Shown here piece by piece: positions 33,173 through 41,590 of a DNA stretch of 64,000 bases; within the stretch, counting starts at the first letter, position 1, and each line of letters starts with the position of its first letter. A program made the position numbers and the translations under genes. This DNA is from Kitasatospora aureofaciens (GTDB lineage Bacteria; Actinomycetota; Actinomycetes; Streptomycetales; Streptomycetaceae). The stretch spans positions 338,129-402,128 of the forward strand of contig JODU01000005.1 in assembly GCA_000720845.1 (NCBI GenBank), written 5' to 3'. Below the pieces are notes generated by a model, which was not told the origin of the DNA, did not search any database, and saw only the letters and a program-made list of their open reading frames with translations.

Positions 33173-34606
33173 TCAGTCGATCGTCCGGGGCAGGCGCAGG
33201 CTCAGCAGGCCGGTCAGCGCCACCCCCGCCAGCTGGACCAGCAGCGTCGTCACCAGGGCGTCCCGCATGCCCATCCCCGGGACCAGCGACAGGAACAGCG
33301 TGCCCAGGGTGGCCACGCCCAGGGCCAGGGACGCCTGCTGGGTGGTGACCATGACGCCACCGCCCACACCGGCCCGTACGGCGGGCACCTCCGACAGGAC
33401 CACCCGCAGGATGACCGGGAGCTGGAGCGCCTGGCCCGCCCCCGCGACCGCCGCGCCCGGCAGGAGTTCGACCAGGCCCAGGTCGGGCCAGGAGCGCCAC
33501 GCGGCCAGCGTCATCAGGGCCAGGCCCACCCCCTGGAGGGCGGCGCCGGTGGGCACGACGCGGGTGCCGTAGCGGGCGACCAGCCGGGGACCGGCGAGCG
33601 AGAAGAGGAAGTACACCGCCGCGAGGGGGGCGAGGGTCAGGCCCGCGGCCACCGGTCCCAGGCCCGCGCCCTGCTGCAAGGCCACCGCGATGACGAACAT
33701 GAAGCCGCTGAAGCAGATCGAGAACGGCACGATGAGCATGAGGCCGCGGCGCAGCGACACGATCGCGAACAGGCTCGGCGGCACCAGGGGCGTACGGCCC
33801 GCGCGGTCCGCCCGGCGCTCCACAGCGAAGAAAGCCGCCACCGCGAACGGGAACGCCGCCAGCGACAGCCACGTCCACAGCGGCCAGCCCGCCGCCCGGC
33901 CCTCGGTGAGCGGGACCAGCAGGGTCAGGATCGAGGCGGCCAGCAGGAAGGTGCCGGGGACGTCCACCGGCTCGGGGTGCGCGGAGCGGGTCTCCGGGAC
34001 CGCGCGGGCGGCGAGGAAGAGACCCACGAGGACGACCGGGACGTTCACCAGGAAGACGGAACGCCAGCCGGTGCCCGCGATGTCCGCCGCCACCAGGACG
34101 CCGCCCAGGATCTGCCCGGCCACCATCGACAGGCCGGCCGTCGCCCCGTACAGGCCCATGGCCTTCGCGCGCCGGGGACCGGAAGTGGTCGCCTGGATGG
34201 TCGCCAGCACCTGCGGCAGCATCGCGGCGGCCGAGGCCCCCTGCGCCACCCGGGCCGCCACCAGCGACCAGGCGTCCGGCGCGAGGCCGCAGGCCAGCGA
34301 GGTCAGCCCGAAGGCCGCCATGCCGCCCAGGAACAGGCGGCGTCGGCCGAAGAGGTCGCCGAGCCGGCCGCCGAGGACCAGCAGGACGGCGTACGCCACC
34401 CCGTATCCGGCGACGACGAGTTCCAGGACCGCCTCGCTCGCGGACAGGTCCGCGCCGATGGTGGGCAGGGCGACGTTGACGATGAAGAAGTCGACGAGCG
34501 GGAGTGCCGCGGCCAGCAGCACCGTGAAGAGTCCGAGACCGCCGAGCGCGGTCGGCGCTTGCGGGGTGGCCGTACGGACGGGACGTGAAGTGATGGTTTC
34601 GGTCAC
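33173..34606 (-). CDS. MFS drug:H+ antiporter, DHA2 type
   Basis: A 477-residue exporter with about 14 membrane helices. The TM1 motif DFFIVNVALPTIGADL, the loop 2-3 motif GGRLGDLFGRRRLF and the TM5 antiporter motif GLYGATAGLSMVAGQILGGVL are present. Substrate unknown. GTG 34606 is used (MTETITSRP); there is no clear ribosome-binding site. It diverges from an MmyB-type regulator gene, the usual sign that the regulator controls the exporter. The dyad at 34638-34661 is a likely operator. Confidence 0.92.
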   Translation of the reverse strand: MTETITSRPVRTATPQAPTALGGLGLFTVLLAAALPLVDFFIVNVALPTIGADLSASEAVLELVVAGYGVAYAVLLVLGGRLGDLFGRRRLFLGGMAAFGLTSLACGLAPDAWSLVAARVAQGASAAAMLPQVLATIQATTSGPRRAKAMGLYGATAGLSMVAGQILGGVLVAADIAGTGWRSVFLVNVPVVLVGLFLAARAVPETRSAHPEPVDVPGTFLLAASILTLLVPLTEGRAAGWPLWTWLSLAAFPFAVAAFFAVERRADRAGRTPLVPPSLFAIVSLRRGLMLIVPFSICFSGFMFVIAVALQQGAGLGPVAAGLTLAPLAAVYFLFSLAGPRLVARYGTRVVPTGAALQGVGLALMTLAAWRSWPDLGLVELLPGAAVAGAGQALQLPVILRVVLSEVPAVRAGVGGGVMVTTQQASLALGVATLGTLFLSLVPGMGMRDALVTTLLVQLAGVALTGLLSLRLPRTID

Positions 34607-34637
34607 GCCGTCGAGCCTGCGACCGTTTCCAGGGTGG

Positions 34638-34661
34638 TACCAGAGTCTCCTTATCCTGGTA
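34638..34661. promoter_or_regulatory. Dyad between exporter and MmyB-type regulator
   Basis: TACCAG (34638-34643) and CTGGTA (34656-34661) form a perfect inverted repeat with a 12-base spacer in the 101-base divergent intergenic region. It is positioned to control both genes. Confidence 0.5.
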
Positions 34662-34707
34662 GCAGGAGTACCTGGCAACAGGGTCCGGGACGCGGCACCC
34701 TGGAGGC

Positions 34708-35613
34708 ATGACGACGATGACGGGTCAGGAGACGGCGGCGCAGTCCCCGCCCCGGGACACCGGCTCGGAGATCCGGCGGCACGAACTCGCCGCCTTCCTG
34801 CGCAGCCGCCGCGAGCGCATCGCCCCCGAGCAGGTCGGGCTGCCCCGCGGCCGCCGACGCCGGACCCCGGGGCTGCGGCGCGAGGAGGTCGCCCAGCTCT
34901 CGGCCGTCGGCGTCACCTGGTACACCTGGCTGGAGCAGGCCCGGGACATCCAGGTCTCCGTGCAGGTCCTCGACGCCCTCGCCCGCGCCCTGCTGCTCGA
35001 CCCCACCGAGCGCGCCCACCTCTTCCAGCTGGCCGGGGCCGTCGACCCGACGCCCGCGAGGGTGTGCCCGGCCATCACACCGGCGGTGCGCGCCCTGCTG
35101 GAGCAGTTCGAGCCGTACCCCGCCTGTGTGCAGAACAGCCGGTACGACATCCTCGCGTACAACCGGACCTACGGGCTGCTGCTGTGCGACCTGGAGGCGG
35201 TGCCGCCCGAGGACCGCAACTGCATGATCCTCTGCTTCACCAACCAGGAGTGGCGGTCCTCGATCCCCCACCTGGAGGAGACCCAGCGGCTGATGGCGGC
35301 GCGGTTCCGCGCCACGATGGCCGGTCATCTCGCCGAGCCCGCCTGGAAGATGCTGCTCAAGCGGCTGCGCACCCAGTCGCCGGACTTCCGCGAGGCCTGG
35401 GAGCGGTACGAGGTCGACGCGCAGCGCGGCAAGCGCAAGGAGTTCCTCAACCGGCACGTCGGCCGGATCCGCGTCGACCACGCCGACCTGTGGCTCGGAC
35501 CGGAACCGGGGCCCCGGATGGTGACGTACGCACCGGCCGACGAGGTCTCCCGGGAGCGGCTGGAGAAGCTGCACGCGATCGCTCTGGAGCGCGGGCCGAC
35601 ATCGTCCGGGTGA
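34708..35613 (+). CDS. XRE regulator with MmyB-like ligand-binding domain
   Basis: A 301-residue transcriptional regulator. The N-terminal helix-turn-helix has the family hallmark RRRRTPGLRREEVAQLSAVGVTWYTWLEQARDIQVS. The MmyB-like PAS domain follows (PYPACVQNSRYDILAYNRTYGLLL; VTYAPADEVSRERLEKLHAI at the end). MmyB domains bind small hydrophobic ligands, and such regulators usually control an adjacent oxidoreductase or exporter, here the divergent MFS gene. Confidence 0.93.
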   Translation: MTTMTGQETAAQSPPRDTGSEIRRHELAAFLRSRRERIAPEQVGLPRGRRRRTPGLRREEVAQLSAVGVTWYTWLEQARDIQVSVQVLDALARALLLDPTERAHLFQLAGAVDPTPARVCPAITPAVRALLEQFEPYPACVQNSRYDILAYNRTYGLLLCDLEAVPPEDRNCMILCFTNQEWRSSIPHLEETQRLMAARFRATMAGHLAEPAWKMLLKRLRTQSPDFREAWERYEVDAQRGKRKEFLNRHVGRIRVDHADLWLGPEPGPRMVTYAPADEVSRERLEKLHAIALERGPTSSG

Positions 35614-35722
35614 GTGCCCGAAGTGCGGGAACCCGCAGATGTGCGGAAGGTGATGTTCCCAGGGTTTCCACGGCCCGGGGGCCGGGGTTCCCACAGCACG
35701 GACAGGGCGAGGACGAAGAGTC

Positions 35723-36493
35723 ATGGCTGAGCAGAAGTCGGCGCGGACGCTTCCGCGGCCGTTGCACGCGGCCGTTTCGGCGGTGCGGAAGGTGCCGGGT
35801 GCCGGGACGGTGGGCAGGGCCGCCGAGGGCACGCTGGACAGGATCGGGGCGGTGTCGCCGCGCGGGCGGCGCGTGCTCGTCTACACGGGCGCCGGGGTGC
35901 TGGGCGTCGCCGGACTGGTGGAGTGGCCGGTGGCGGTCACCGGAGCCGCGGTGGCCTGGCTGACGCAGCCGCGCGGGCAGAACCGGAACGGGACCGCGGG
36001 CAAGGGCGGCGACGCCGGGGAGACCCGGGGCACCGCGGACACGAAGAGCGCCCGGACGCAGGCCCGGAAGACCACCGCCCGGGCGGGTACGGCGAAGACG
36101 GCTGCGAAGAAGACGGGTACGACGGCCACGGGTACGGCCGAGACGGGTGGGACGAAGGCGGCAGCGGCGAAGACCACCGCGGGCAGGACGGCGAAGACGG
36201 CCGCGGCGAAGCGGACCACCGGCGCCAAGAAGGCCGCCGCCAAGTCCACGGCGGCCAGGTCCACGGCGAGCAAGTCCGCCGCGAGCAAGTCCACCGCGGC
36301 CAAGTCCGCCGCCGCGAAGAAGTCCGCCGCGAAGAAGACCTCCGCGAAGAAGACCTCCGCCAAGAAGACCGCCTCCCCCGCTCGGGCCAAGAGCCAGTCG
36401 GGGACCAAGGCGTCCTCCAGCCGGCCCTCCGCCGCCCGCGGGGGCCGCAGCCGCAAGACGGCCACCGCGTCGCGCACCCGCACGTCCGGCTGA
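35723..36493 (+). CDS. Histone H1-like Lys/Ala-rich protein with hydrophobic segment
   Basis: A 256-residue protein in two parts. Residues 1-90 include a basic stretch and a hydrophobic pair of helices (VLVYTGAGVLGVAGLVEWPVAVTGAAVAWL). From residue about 95 to the end it is low-complexity AAK/KST/KKT repeat (SKSTAAKSAAAKKSAAKKT), like bacterial histone H1/HC2 tails, which bind DNA or other polyanions. The hydrophobic part is unusual for a nucleoid protein and suggests membrane association. It lies 19 bases upstream of the giant P-type ATPase on the same strand. Confidence 0.8.
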   Translation: MAEQKSARTLPRPLHAAVSAVRKVPGAGTVGRAAEGTLDRIGAVSPRGRRVLVYTGAGVLGVAGLVEWPVAVTGAAVAWLTQPRGQNRNGTAGKGGDAGETRGTADTKSARTQARKTTARAGTAKTAAKKTGTTATGTAETGGTKAAAAKTTAGRTAKTAAAKRTTGAKKAAAKSTAARSTASKSAASKSTAAKSAAAKKSAAKKTSAKKTSAKKTASPARAKSQSGTKASSSRPSAARGGRSRKTATASRTRTSG

Positions 36494-36512
36494 GGGAGGC
36501 TGAGGGAGAGCG

Positions 36513-39500
36513 ATGGCCGGCGGACTGCTGACCCGTTCCCAGGACGCCGTCACGGGGCTGGTGCTGGCCGGACCCCGGCTGCTCGCGCGCGGCACCGCGC
36601 CCGCCGTGGGCGCCGCCGCCGGAGCGGCGGCGGGCACCGCACGCGCGGGTGTGCGCGGCGCCGACTTCGCCGCGCGGGCCGCGCGGGTGGCCCGCGCCGC
36701 GCTGCCCGGCGGGTCACGGGACTGGCGGGCCGGACCCCGGGCGCACCTCGCGCTGCGGCCGGCCGCGACGGACCGGGTGCGCCGCGCGGGCGGTACGGAG
36801 CGGGTGGGGCGGCGGGTGGCGGCGGCACTGGCCGAGCACCCGGACGTCCTGCTCGCCTACTGGGACACCGGCCTCGCCAGACTGGTGGTGACCGCGACCG
36901 AGGACACGCTCACCGACCGCGTCGTGGACCACGCCACCGAACTCGCCGAACGCCACGGACTCACCCGGGCGGACCAGGCCGCCCCCGCCGGCCCGGACGA
37001 CCCGGCGGACGAGCCGGACCACCCCGGCGACCCGGCCCCGGTGCGGGTCGCGGCGACCGCGCTCGGCGCCGACGTGCTGGGCATCGCCGCCGCCGTGACC
37101 GGCGCCCGGCTGCGGCTGCCGCCCTCGCCCCGGCTGGTCACCGCCGTGGCGACACTGCTGCGCGAGAACCCGGCCTTCCGCGCCTGGCTGCGCGAGCGGC
37201 TCGGCGACCACCGGATGGACGTGGCCCTGGCCGCCGCCAACGCCGTCGTCCACGGCGCCGGGCAGAGCCCCACCTCGCTGGTGCTCGACGGAGCGCTGCG
37301 CGTGTGCCAGTTGACGGAGGCGGTGGCGCGCGGGGCCGCCTTCGAGGTCGTGCACGACCAGCTGTGCGTCCCCGGCCGGGACAGCCTGCCCGCCGCACCC
37401 GCCCTGCGTCCGCCGCCGCGCACCTCCCCGGCCCAGGACTACGCCGCCCACGCCTCGGCGGGCAGCGTGGCGGGCGCCGCCGCGACCCTGCTGGTCAAGC
37501 ACGACGTGGCCGAGGCGGCGGAGGCGGTGCTCGCCGGTTCGCCGAAGGCCGCGCGCTACGGGCCCGCCGCTTTCCACGCCGTACTGAGCGCCGCGCTGTC
37601 CCGCACGGGTGTGCTGGTGCGCGATCCCGGGCGGCTGCGGCAGCTGGAGATGGCCCGCACGGTCGTGCTGCACCCCAGCGCCCTGCGGGTGCCGGGCGCG
37701 GGCGCCGACCCGTGGACCGAGGACGTGCTGGACGCGGCGCGGCGCGCGGGGCTGCGCGTGGTCATGGTCGAGGACCCGGCGCTGGCCGACTTCACCGGCC
37801 TCGCCGACCAGGTCGTCGGCGCCGGGCGCCCGCTCGCGGACGTCGTGGCCGAACTGCGCGCCGAGGGCGGCGTCATCACCGTCGTACGGCCGCTGCCCGG
37901 TGACGACGGGTCGGTGTCGGCCGGACTGCTCGCCGGGGACGTGGCCGTCGCGCTGGCCGACGCGGACTGCCCGGTGGCCTGGGGCGCGGACGTGCTCGCG
38001 CCGCAGGGGCTGGCCGACGTGTGGCGGGTGCTGCGGGCGGTGCCGGTGTCCCGGGCGGTCGGCAGCCGCTCGCAGACGCTGGCCCGGTCCGGGGCCGCGC
38101 TGTCCGGGCTGCTGGTGGCGGTCGGCGAGGCACGCGGCAGGAACCGGGGCGGCGTGTCGTCGCTGCTGGGGATGCGGCACGCGCCGGTGGACGCGAGCGC
38201 GGCGGTGGCCCTGCTGTCCGGGACGCGGGCCGCGATCGGCGTGGCGATGGCCCGCGCCCCGCGTCCCCGGGCCCGGGTGGCGTGGCACGCGCTGGACCCG
38301 GACGACGTACGGGAGCGGCTGGAGCGGGAGCGCGAGCCGCGGCCTACCGCCGTGGAGCAGGCCGCCGCCCGGCTGCGCGCCGCCGCCGACCGGGCCGGCC
38401 GGGTGCCCGTGCTGGCCCCGGTCCGCTGGTCGTGGCAGCTGGCCCGCGCCGTACGCGGGGAGCTGGACGACCCGCTCACCCCGGTGCTGGCGGTCGGCTC
38501 GGCCGCCTCCGCGATCCTCGGGTCGGTCGTCGACGCGCTGCTCGTCGTCGGCGCCCTCGACCTGAACGCGCTGGTCGGCGGCTTCCAACGGCTGCGTGCC
38601 GAGCGGGCGCTGTCCGGGCTGCTGGCCGAGCAGAAGCAGAAGGCCCGCGTCACCGAGGAGCCCGCGGGGGAGGGGCAACCCGCGCGGGACGGTGGCCGGT
38701 TCGGGGCGGAGGGAGAGCAGCGGGCCCGGGACGGCGGGGAGTTCGCCGCCCGGGGCGGCGAGCCGCGGATCGTGGACGCGGCCAGGTTGCACCCCGGTCA
38801 CGTGATCGAGCTGAAGGCGGACGACGTGGTGCCCGCCGACGCCCGGCTCCTGTGGGAGGACGGCTTGGAAGTGGACGAGTCCGCGCTGACCGGTGAGTCG
38901 CTGCCGGTGGACAAGTGCGTGGACCCGGCCCCCCGCGCTCCCGTGGCGGAGCGGTACTGCATGGTCTTCGAGGGCACGACCGTGGTGGCCGGGCGGGCCC
39001 GGGCCGTCGTCGTCGACACCGGCGACCACACCGAGGCGGCGCGGGCGGTCGCGCTGGCGGCCCGTACGCCGTCGGCGGCCGGAGTGCAGGCCCGGCTCCA
39101 GGAGCTGACCCGCAAGGCGCTGCCGCTCACCCTGGCGGGCGGCGCCGCGGTGACCGGGCTCTCGCTGCTGCGCGGGGCGCCGATCCGGCAGGCCGTCGCC
39201 GGCGGCGTGTCGGTGGCGGTGGCCGCCGTGCCCGAGGGACTGCCGCTGGTGGCGACGGTGGCCCAGCTCGCGGCGGCCCGCCGGCTCAGCCGCCGGGGCG
39301 TCCTGGTGCGCACCCCGCGCACGCTGGAGGCGCTCGGCCGGATGGACACCGTCTGCTTCGACAAGACGGGCACCCTCACCGAGAACAGGCTGCGGCTGTC
39401 GCGGGTCGCGGGCACCGACGGCACGGTCCGCCGGGTGGGCGACCCGGAGACCGCCGGCACCGTACGGGTCGCCGCGCGGGCCTGCCCCCGGCTGAACGGC

Positions 39501-40979
39501 GACGGCGCCCGGCCCACCCACGCCACCGACGAGGCGGTCCTTGACGCGGCCGGGGACGACCCCGGGTGGACGCAGGAGGAGGGCCTGCCCTTCGAGACCT
39601 CCCGGGGCTACGCCGCCGCCGTCGGACGCGAGGACGGGGCAGGCCCCGCCGTACTGGTGGTCAAGGGCGCCCCCGAGACGGTGCTGCCCGCCTGCGCCGG
39701 CCTGCCCGCACACACCGCCGAGGTGGCACAGCGCCTCGCCCGCGACGGACTGCGCATCATCGCGGTGGCGCGGCGGACCCTGGCCGAGGGCGAGGAGGCG
39801 TCCGACGTCCTCGAACAGCAGCCCTCCGAACTGGAGTTCACCGGACTGCTCGCGCTGGCCGACGTGGCCCGCGAGACCTCCCCGGCGCTGGTGCGCGGGC
39901 TGCGCGAGGCGGGCGTACGGCCCGTGGTGCTGACCGGCGACCATCCGCAGACCGCCCACGCCATCGCCGTGGACCTGGGCTGGCCCGAGGACGCGGTCGT
40001 GGTCACCGGCGACGAACTCGCCGCCGCCGACCGCACCGCCCGCTCCCGGATGCTGCGCGACGCGGACGTGGTGGCCCGGGTGGCGCCCGAGCAGAAGCTC
40101 CTGGTCGTCGAGTCCCTGCGGGACGCCGGACGGGTCGTCGGCATGGTCGGCGACGGCGCCAACGACGCCGCCGCGATCCGGGCCGCGGACATCGGCGTCG
40201 GGATCAGCGCCCGGGGCTCGGCCGCCGCCCGCAACGCCGCCGACCTGGTCGTCACCGGCGACGACCTGCTGGTCCTGGTGGAGGCGGTGCGGGAGGGCCG
40301 GGCGCTGTGGCACAGCGTCGCCGACGCCATCGCCATCCTGATCGGCGGCAACGCGGGCGAGGTCGGCTTCGGCATCCTCGGCACGGTGCTGGGCGGCGCC
40401 GCCCCGCTGTCCACCCGCCAGATGCTGCTGGTCAACCTCTTCACCGACCTGTTCCCCGCGATGGCGGTCGCGGTGACGAAGACGGGGGACCCCGAGCAGG
40501 AGGCCGCCGACGCGGGCGCGCCGCTCGGTACGGCGGTGCTGGGCGAGCCCCTGCTCAGGCAGATCAGGCACCGGGCCCTGACCACCGCGCTCGGGGCCAC
40601 CGCGGCCTGGCTGCTGGGCCGCTTCACGCCGGGCACCCGGCGCCGCTCGACGACCATGGCCCTGTGCGCCGTCGTCGGCACCCAGCTCGCCCAGACCCTC
40701 GCCGACCGCCGCGACAGCCGCCTGGTCCAGGTCACCTCCCTCGGCTCCGCCGCCGCCCTGGTCGTCCTCGTGCAGACTCCGGGCGCCAGCCGCCTCTTCG
40801 GCTGCACCCCGCTGGGCCCGGTCGCGTGGACGGGCGTGGCCGCGGCGATCGCGCTGGCGCTGGCGGGGCAGCGGGCGCTGCCGGGCGTGGAGGACGCGAT
40901 CGTGAAGTACTGGCCGAAGGTGGCGCAGCGGCTGCCGGTGGCGAAATCCGGTGCGGCGCCGCGGGGCGCGGAGGGATGA
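36513..40979 (+). CDS. Very large P-type cation ATPase (CtpI-like)
   Basis: A 1488-residue P-type ATPase, about 600 residues longer than usual. The first roughly 650 residues contain no ATPase motif: a Gly/Ala-rich hydrophobic start, a heavy-metal-associated-like section (HPDVLLAYWDTGLARLVVTATED) and a degenerate P-domain-like region. The functional core follows: actuator TGES (SALTGESLPVDK, about 790), PEGLP in TM4 (about 906), CFDKTGTLTEN with the phosphorylated Asp (about 949), KGAPE and MVGDGANDAAAIRAADIG (about 1212). PEGLP rather than CPC argues for a P2-like ion rather than soft metals. The architecture recalls mycobacterial CtpI. Confidence 0.93.
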   Translation: MAGGLLTRSQDAVTGLVLAGPRLLARGTAPAVGAAAGAAAGTARAGVRGADFAARAARVARAALPGGSRDWRAGPRAHLALRPAATDRVRRAGGTERVGRRVAAALAEHPDVLLAYWDTGLARLVVTATEDTLTDRVVDHATELAERHGLTRADQAAPAGPDDPADEPDHPGDPAPVRVAATALGADVLGIAAAVTGARLRLPPSPRLVTAVATLLRENPAFRAWLRERLGDHRMDVALAAANAVVHGAGQSPTSLVLDGALRVCQLTEAVARGAAFEVVHDQLCVPGRDSLPAAPALRPPPRTSPAQDYAAHASAGSVAGAAATLLVKHDVAEAAEAVLAGSPKAARYGPAAFHAVLSAALSRTGVLVRDPGRLRQLEMARTVVLHPSALRVPGAGADPWTEDVLDAARRAGLRVVMVEDPALADFTGLADQVVGAGRPLADVVAELRAEGGVITVVRPLPGDDGSVSAGLLAGDVAVALADADCPVAWGADVLAPQGLADVWRVLRAVPVSRAVGSRSQTLARSGAALSGLLVAVGEARGRNRGGVSSLLGMRHAPVDASAAVALLSGTRAAIGVAMARAPRPRARVAWHALDPDDVRERLEREREPRPTAVEQAAARLRAAADRAGRVPVLAPVRWSWQLARAVRGELDDPLTPVLAVGSAASAILGSVVDALLVVGALDLNALVGGFQRLRAERALSGLLAEQKQKARVTEEPAGEGQPARDGGRFGAEGEQRARDGGEFAARGGEPRIVDAARLHPGHVIELKADDVVPADARLLWEDGLEVDESALTGESLPVDKCVDPAPRAPVAERYCMVFEGTTVVAGRARAVVVDTGDHTEAARAVALAARTPSAAGVQARLQELTRKALPLTLAGGAAVTGLSLLRGAPIRQAVAGGVSVAVAAVPEGLPLVATVAQLAAARRLSRRGVLVRTPRTLEALGRMDTVCFDKTGTLTENRLRLSRVAGTDGTVRRVGDPETAGTVRVAARACPRLNGDGARPTHATDEAVLDAAGDDPGWTQEEGLPFETSRGYAAAVGREDGAGPAVLVVKGAPETVLPACAGLPAHTAEVAQRLARDGLRIIAVARRTLAEGEEASDVLEQQPSELEFTGLLALADVARETSPALVRGLREAGVRPVVLTGDHPQTAHAIAVDLGWPEDAVVVTGDELAAADRTARSRMLRDADVVARVAPEQKLLVVESLRDAGRVVGMVGDGANDAAAIRAADIGVGISARGSAAARNAADLVVTGDDLLVLVEAVREGRALWHSVADAIAILIGGNAGEVGFGILGTVLGGAAPLSTRQMLLVNLFTDLFPAMAVAVTKTGDPEQEAADAGAPLGTAVLGEPLLRQIRHRALTTALGATAAWLLGRFTPGTRRRSTTMALCAVVGTQLAQTLADRRDSRLVQVTSLGSAAALVVLVQTPGASRLFGCTPLGPVAWTGVAAAIALALAGQRALPGVEDAIVKYWPKVAQRLPVAKSGAAPRGAEG

Positions 40980-41016
40980 TGCGCGGGTCCGCCGTCGCTG
41001 ACCGAAAGGCGTGTCC

Positions 41017-41583
41017 GTGCTCCCCCTGGACGAGATCCGGACGCTGCTGAGGGAACACGACGACCCGCGTCACCGGGAACGGCCCCGGGACTTCGACCCG
41101 GAGGTCGCGGCGCGCCGCTTCGCCCTGCTCACGGGCGCGCTCAAGCGGCGTCTCGGGCCGTCCGGCCGGGCGGGGCTGTACCAGGACTCCAGCGCGTGCG
41201 GACGGTTCTGGGCCTCCACGGACGGCGCCGGTCCCGCCGGGGGTCTGTGGGTCGAGCTGAGCAACTTCGGCGGCTTCGTCACCGCCGGGACGGGCACCGA
41301 CTGGACCGCGGACTCCGCGGCGGGACTGAGCGGGGAGTTCGTGACCTGGCTGGACGAGGTGTGCACGGCGGCGGGGTGCGTCTTCGTCCCGCTCGACGTG
41401 CTGCTGGAGCCGTACGACGGCCCGACGCCGACCCTGGTGGACGAGGACCGGGCCTTCGCCCGGACACTCGCGGCGCTCGGCCACGACAGCCACGACAGCC
41501 GCGACGGCCACGACAGCGAGGACGGCGAGGACGGCGAGGAAGTGCTGCCGGTCAGGGCCGACCGGTACTTCGACTACGTCTGA
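41017..41583 (+). CDS. Hypothetical protein with Asp-rich tandem-repeat tail
   Basis: A 188-residue protein with no domain I recognise. The core (RRFALLTGALKRRLG; GLWVELSNFGGFVTAG; EFVTWLDEVCTAAGCVFVPLDVLLEPYDG) looks alpha/beta. Near the C-terminus is a run of HDS/DG repeats (GHDSHDSRDGHDSEDGEDGEE) encoded by about 9-base repeats around 41489-41545, likely length-variable between strains. GTG 41017 is chosen since GAAAGG lies 7 bases upstream; GTG 41011 is too close. Follows the ATPase by 37 bases. Confidence 0.75.
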   Translation: MLPLDEIRTLLREHDDPRHRERPRDFDPEVAARRFALLTGALKRRLGPSGRAGLYQDSSACGRFWASTDGAGPAGGLWVELSNFGGFVTAGTGTDWTADSAAGLSGEFVTWLDEVCTAAGCVFVPLDVLLEPYDGPTPTLVDEDRAFARTLAALGHDSHDSRDGHDSEDGEDGEEVLPVRADRYFDYV

Positions 41584-41590
41584 GGCACCG

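Noticed and set aside
36714..40571. A 1285-codon open frame on the minus strand opposite the P-type ATPase
   Set aside because: It mirrors the third-position GC bias of the real gene. Its translation is low-complexity Gly/Arg/Gln/His with no domain, while the plus strand carries all P-type ATPase motifs.
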